Shown piece after piece: positions 60,181 to 64,000 of a stretch of 64,000 nucleotides of DNA; within the stretch, counting starts at the first letter, position 1; each line of letters starts with the position of its first letter. The notes beneath the pieces were generated by a model. It made no database searches and was not told the DNA's origin. It saw only the letters and a list, made by a program, of their open reading frames with translations. Position numbers and translations under genes: made by a program. The stretch is from Blastomyces gilchristii SLH14081. Taxonomy: Eukaryota > Ascomycota > Eurotiomycetes > Onygenales > Ajellomycetaceae. The stretch lies in the NCBI RefSeq assembly GCF_000003855.2, contig NW_003101671.1, positions 1,750,799 to 1,814,798 on the forward strand, given 5' to 3'.

Positions 60181-62536
60181 ATGTCGGACAAACTAACCAG
60201 GTGAGCATTTGACTGACTATTTTGCTGTTTGGGTGTTACTAACTGTTCTCCAGAATTGCCATTGTCAACGCGGACAAGGTGTGCAGATATACCCCGCCAT
60301 TCCATACATACCCCTCAAAAATTTTTATTTTTTTGGCCCTGGTGAGCTAATGGGCTACATATCACGACACAATGGGCTAATCAATTATTTCTGTAACCTC
60401 TATAGTGCAAACCCAAGGTAGATCTATGCTCCCCTGTCCTTTTCTAGGCTTATGTGTACATTCCCGAGACAAAGCTAATAAGTATCCTTTCAAGAAATGT
60501 CGTCAAGAATGCAAGAAGTCTTGCCCAGTCGTGCGCTCCGGCAAACTTTGTATCGAAGTCACCCCTGAATCGAAGATTGCTTTCATTTCGGAACGTCTCT
60601 GTATAGGATGCGGTATTTGTCCGAAAAAATGCCCCTTTGGAGCCATCCACATCATCAACTTGCCCACCAACCTAGAGACCCAGGTTACGCACCGATATTC
60701 GGCGAACAGCTTCAAACTTCACCGGCTGCCCATGCCTCGCCCTGGACAGGTCCTGGGTCTGGTGGGAACCAACGGTATTGGCAAGAGTACTGCTCTCAAA
60801 ATCCTCAGTGGAAAATTGAAGCCAAATTTGGGCCGTTACGATAATCCGCCTGACTGGGAGGAAATCTTGAAGTATTTCCGTGGTTCTGAATTGCAAAGTG
60901 AGAAATACGTCCAAAGGCTTCCTTCCTCCCCCTTTTGGCTTCAAGCACACCAAATTCTAACCCGCCTCTAGACTACTTCACCAAAGTGCTCGAAGATGAT
61001 TTGAAGGCCGTTGTGAAGCCGCAGTACGTCGACCAAATTCCCCGAGCGGTCAAGGGCCCGGTCAAGGAGGTAGAGCCCCTTATCAAAGCACGCTCCCAAA
61101 TGGACAATATGGAACATATCATGAAAGAGCTTGGTTTGTAGCCCCTTTCTTTCACCCTTGTGACCTGTTACCACTACTAACAGGTTACTTTATAGAGCTC
61201 AACCAAGTTAAGGATAGAGAAATTGGGCTGCTCTCTGGAGGAGAACTTCAGCGCTTTGCCATTGCGCTTGTTTGCGTTCAGCAGGCTGATGTGTATGTCC
61301 CATCTCTTCTTTTATTGGCGTATTTTCAACAGGAAGCTAACGTCAACTAGATACATGTTCGACGAGCCATCATCCTACCTTGATGTCAAGCAGCGTCTCA
61401 GCGCGGCACGTATTATCAGAGGACTCCTTCGACCTGATGATTATGTCATTGTAGTTGAGCACGACTTGTCTGTCCTGGATTACCTCTCCGACTTCATTTG
61501 CGTACTCTATGGTCGCCCTGCTGTATACGGTGTCGTCACTCTGCCTTCTTCGGTTCGTGAAGGTATCAATATTTTCTTGGATGGTCATATCCCCACAGAG
61601 AACTTGCGATTCCGCGAAGAATCCCTCACCTTCCGTATCGCAGAAGCTGGAGATGATTTCATAGCCGACAAGGGAAGAGCGTTCAGTTACCCAAAAATGG
61701 AAAAGACCTTGGGTGGCTTCCACCTCTCCGTCGAGCCCGGGAGATTCACTGATTCCGAAATTATTGTCATGATGGGAGAGAACGGAACTGGAAAGACGAC
61801 ATTCTGTAAACTGCTTGCTGGAGCGGAGAAGCCAGATGGCCGCACATCTGTGCCTCCCATGAACATCAGCATGAAGCCACAAAAAATCACTCCCAAGTTC
61901 CAGGGTACTGTTCGACAGCTGTTTTTCAAGCGTATTAAGGCGGCATTTTTGTCGCCCCAGTTCCAGACTGACGTCTACAAGCCACTCAAGCTCGATGACT
62001 TCATCGACCAGGAAGTCCAGAATCTTTCCGGTGGTGAATTGCAACGTGTCGCTATTGTTCTTGCACTCGGTATTCCAGCTGATATCTATGTAATCGACGA
62101 GCCGAGCGCCTACTTGGACTCCGAGCAACGTATCGTTGCTGCGCGAGTCATCAAGCGCTTTATCATGCATACCAAGAAGACGGCTTTTATCGTCGAGCAC
62201 GATTTCATCATGGCGACTTACCTTGCTGACCGCGTTATCGTCTTCGATGGTCAACCATCCGTAGATGCCAAAGCCAATACCCCAGAGTCTCTCCTCACGG
62301 GTTGCAACAAATTCTTGAAAAACCTGGACGTGACCTTCCGTCGTGATCCCAACAGCTACCGGCCACGAATTAACAAGCACCAGAGCCAGCTTGACCAGGA
62401 ACAGAAATTGAATGGAAATTATGTAAGTCCCGCTTTTTGAGTTTGTTTGCAATTCCCCAATATCACCACCCCCTATTTCCCTCATGTTTTACTAACTCAA
62501 TTACAAAAACAGTTCTTCCTGGAAGAAGAGAGTTGA
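60181..62536 (+). CDS. RLI1: Fe-S ABC ATPase RLI1/ABCE1 (ribosome recycling factor)
   Basis: Eight exons: 60181-60200, 60254-60278, 60406-60417, 60495-60897, 60972-61133, 61196-61292, 61351-62422 and 62513-62536. Product is 604 residues, close to yeast Rli1. It splits the terminated 80S ribosome with eRF1 and also acts in initiation. The N-terminal Fe-S domain has the full set of cluster Cys (C16, C21, C25, C29 and C55, C58, C61, C65; the latter in [11 protein letters not shown]). NBD1 has Walker [10 protein letters not shown], signature [12 protein letters not shown] and Walker [15 protein letters not shown]2 has [21 protein letters not shown] and [11 protein letters not shown]. The last exon adds FFLEEES. 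The first 19 residues are spread over three exons of 20, 25 and 12 nt. The gene is single-copy and essential in all eukaryotes studied. Confidence 0.96.
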
Positions 62537-64000
62537 AAAGGGCGTCCCACGAAATCATGACCGGGATGGTCACCACAGACGTCGACGTAAACGACGCTTT
62601 AGTAAAAACCGCGTTGATGTGTTAGCATTTTCCGGCGTTAGCAAAGGCGCTGGTGGCCGAAAGGGGAGACGCAACGTCACGGGTCTTCCTGACGAGGAGT
62701 CATCGGCTGACGAGGACGATGATAAAGACGACAATAGAGCATGCTGGGAACAGCAGTATTTCGTTCGGTTCTCTAGCCGGTTGTTGTTGTTGTTGTTCGA
62801 ATCCTTCCCGAGTGGCGTGTTCTCGTCGTTCCCATACCCCTGCTGTTGAACATGCATTTGGAACCCTTCAGTGCCAGAGTGAATATTTACTTGGGCTAAT
62901 CTATCTTACCCTGGTACCTTGGCATATCGTCGTTGGGGACGTTGGGGGCGTTTGCTCCTTGCTTCGATACAATATTGCGGCACTAGGGATGCAGAATGAT
63001 GCTTTTACGAATCTATAAACACGAGAGAGCGGGAGCTGATGAACTTTTCTCCTTTATAACCCGGACTTGCTATATGCTAGGAGGTAATAAGGCTAATAGT
63101 CAATAAAAAACAGCGGACGAAGTTTACCTAACAAACTGCTGGATATATACCCACCCCATAGTGTTTTTTGTTACTTTATAACCATTTACGTGAGGGTGGT
63201 CTATTTAAATCGCACTTGTTACCTCTATCTGTCGCGCATAAAGGGCGTTTGCTTGATTCTTGACCCTATTTTTGTCTTTCATTTATTCCCATGTTTCAAG
63301 CTATTTAACGACTCTCGCCGGGTCTTTGTCTGACGTTATCCCCCCACCCTTCTCTCTTTCCCACGCATCCGTTTCAAAACAACAATTTCTAGTTTCGTTT
63401 GCGACTGCTCAAATGTAAGACGTGCCCGTCTTTCTGTCAAAGAAACCGAAAAGAGATATGCGGATGTCGTCGACCTGCGCCCTTCCCTATCTGGTCGACT
63501 CACACCATCCAGACGCCAATTCCACCGAAAAGGAATCGCCGTTTCGTGAGATGGAGGAGGGGTGGCAAGAAAATTGGCACTTTGGGGAAAGGGGGGTTTG
63601 AGGATAGTAAAGCAGATTTAAAACATAGTCAGATATGTAAATAGCCTGTGTCCGTTCCTTTGCTTTGCGTCCGTTTTACCTGGCGGACGCGAAATTTAAA
63701 AGAGTTAACTATCTCACCTCAAACCTTCTTTATCATTCATTCGTTTTACCTGTCCATGTTGCGAAGCTATGAAGGGTAAGAAAGGGAAAATGCAAGTCTC
63801 ACGTTTTCTAACTTTTGGTCCAAGTCCCCGTTGGAAATTCTTGGCAGGGTGTAAAAAACTTTTTCTATATTCACAGCGAATTCTAAGATTGTCTGGGACG
63901 CTTAGAATTACTTAAATCTTGCTCAACCCTTCAATTACCAACATTAATATGGAAAGAAAAATAGAGAAGACAACATGGGATTTCTAACAAACCGCCAAAG
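62537..64000. other. Intergenic region to the right edge
   Basis: RLI1 3' region followed by unassigned sequence. Plus-strand frames at 62619-63018 and 63399-63644 carry no recognisable domain. The CT-rich stretch around 63300-63390 could be a promoter of a gene starting beyond the window. Confidence 0.45.

Noticed and set aside
62570..63018. Frames overlapping on both strands after RLI1
   Set aside because: They begin right in the RLI1 3' region, contradict each other and show no domain.

Overview
The window is nuclear DNA of a filamentous ascomycete, most likely a eurotiomycete of the order Onygenales. The protein-coding genes are split by short GT-AG introns (about 43 to 130 nt, one of 424 nt) with CTAAC/CTGAC-like branch sites. 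The predicted proteins look like their eurotiomycete counterparts, and microsatellites and long A/T homopolymers fill the intergenic DNA. The order-level assignment is inference. No tRNA, rRNA, transposase, reverse transcriptase or CRISPR array was recognised.

Layout. Positions 1-20257 are gene-poor: the only supported gene is a kelch-type single-pass membrane protein (12929-15100), set among simple repeats and A/T homopolymers of 32-48 nt. From 20.2 kb rightwards the window is gene-dense. A divergent spliceosome pair, CLF1 (minus) and PRP31 (plus), shares a 398-bp promoter. It is followed by a conserved fungal protein (UPF0643-like) and a von Willebrand A plus Hint-domain protein. An accessory stretch comes next: a small secreted protein, a LovD-like serine hydrolase and an eight-exon MFS transporter. 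S-adenosylhomocysteine hydrolase then leads to a divergent pair encoding the two halves of a Tm-1-like system (UPF0261 domain and TIM-barrel domain). After that come a GNAT-type acetyltransferase, a decayed aldo/keto reductase and an Iec1-like C2H2 zinc-finger protein. The window ends with a second divergent housekeeping pair, CHD1 (minus) and the Fe-S ABC ATPase RLI1/ABCE1 (plus).

Functionally most genes serve RNA and chromatin housekeeping: splicing (CLF1, PRP31), nucleosome remodelling (CHD1, Iec1-like INO80 subunit), ribosome recycling (RLI1) and the methyl cycle (SAHH). Exon models were built by hand from splice-site consensus and reading-frame continuity. They recover conserved protein ends that plain open reading frames miss: the YRY terminus of SAHH, the CHD1 N- and C-termini, the CLF1 C-terminus and the RLI1 Fe-S leader.

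Signals outside genes: a dispersed 9-mer TACGGAGTA/TACTCCGTA (15 copies found, about 0.5 expected by chance), an 11-mer GTACCGTACCG found in both housekeeping divergent promoters, a 5 x 12-bp tandem repeat, a strong G-quadruplex candidate and an AT-rich palindrome.
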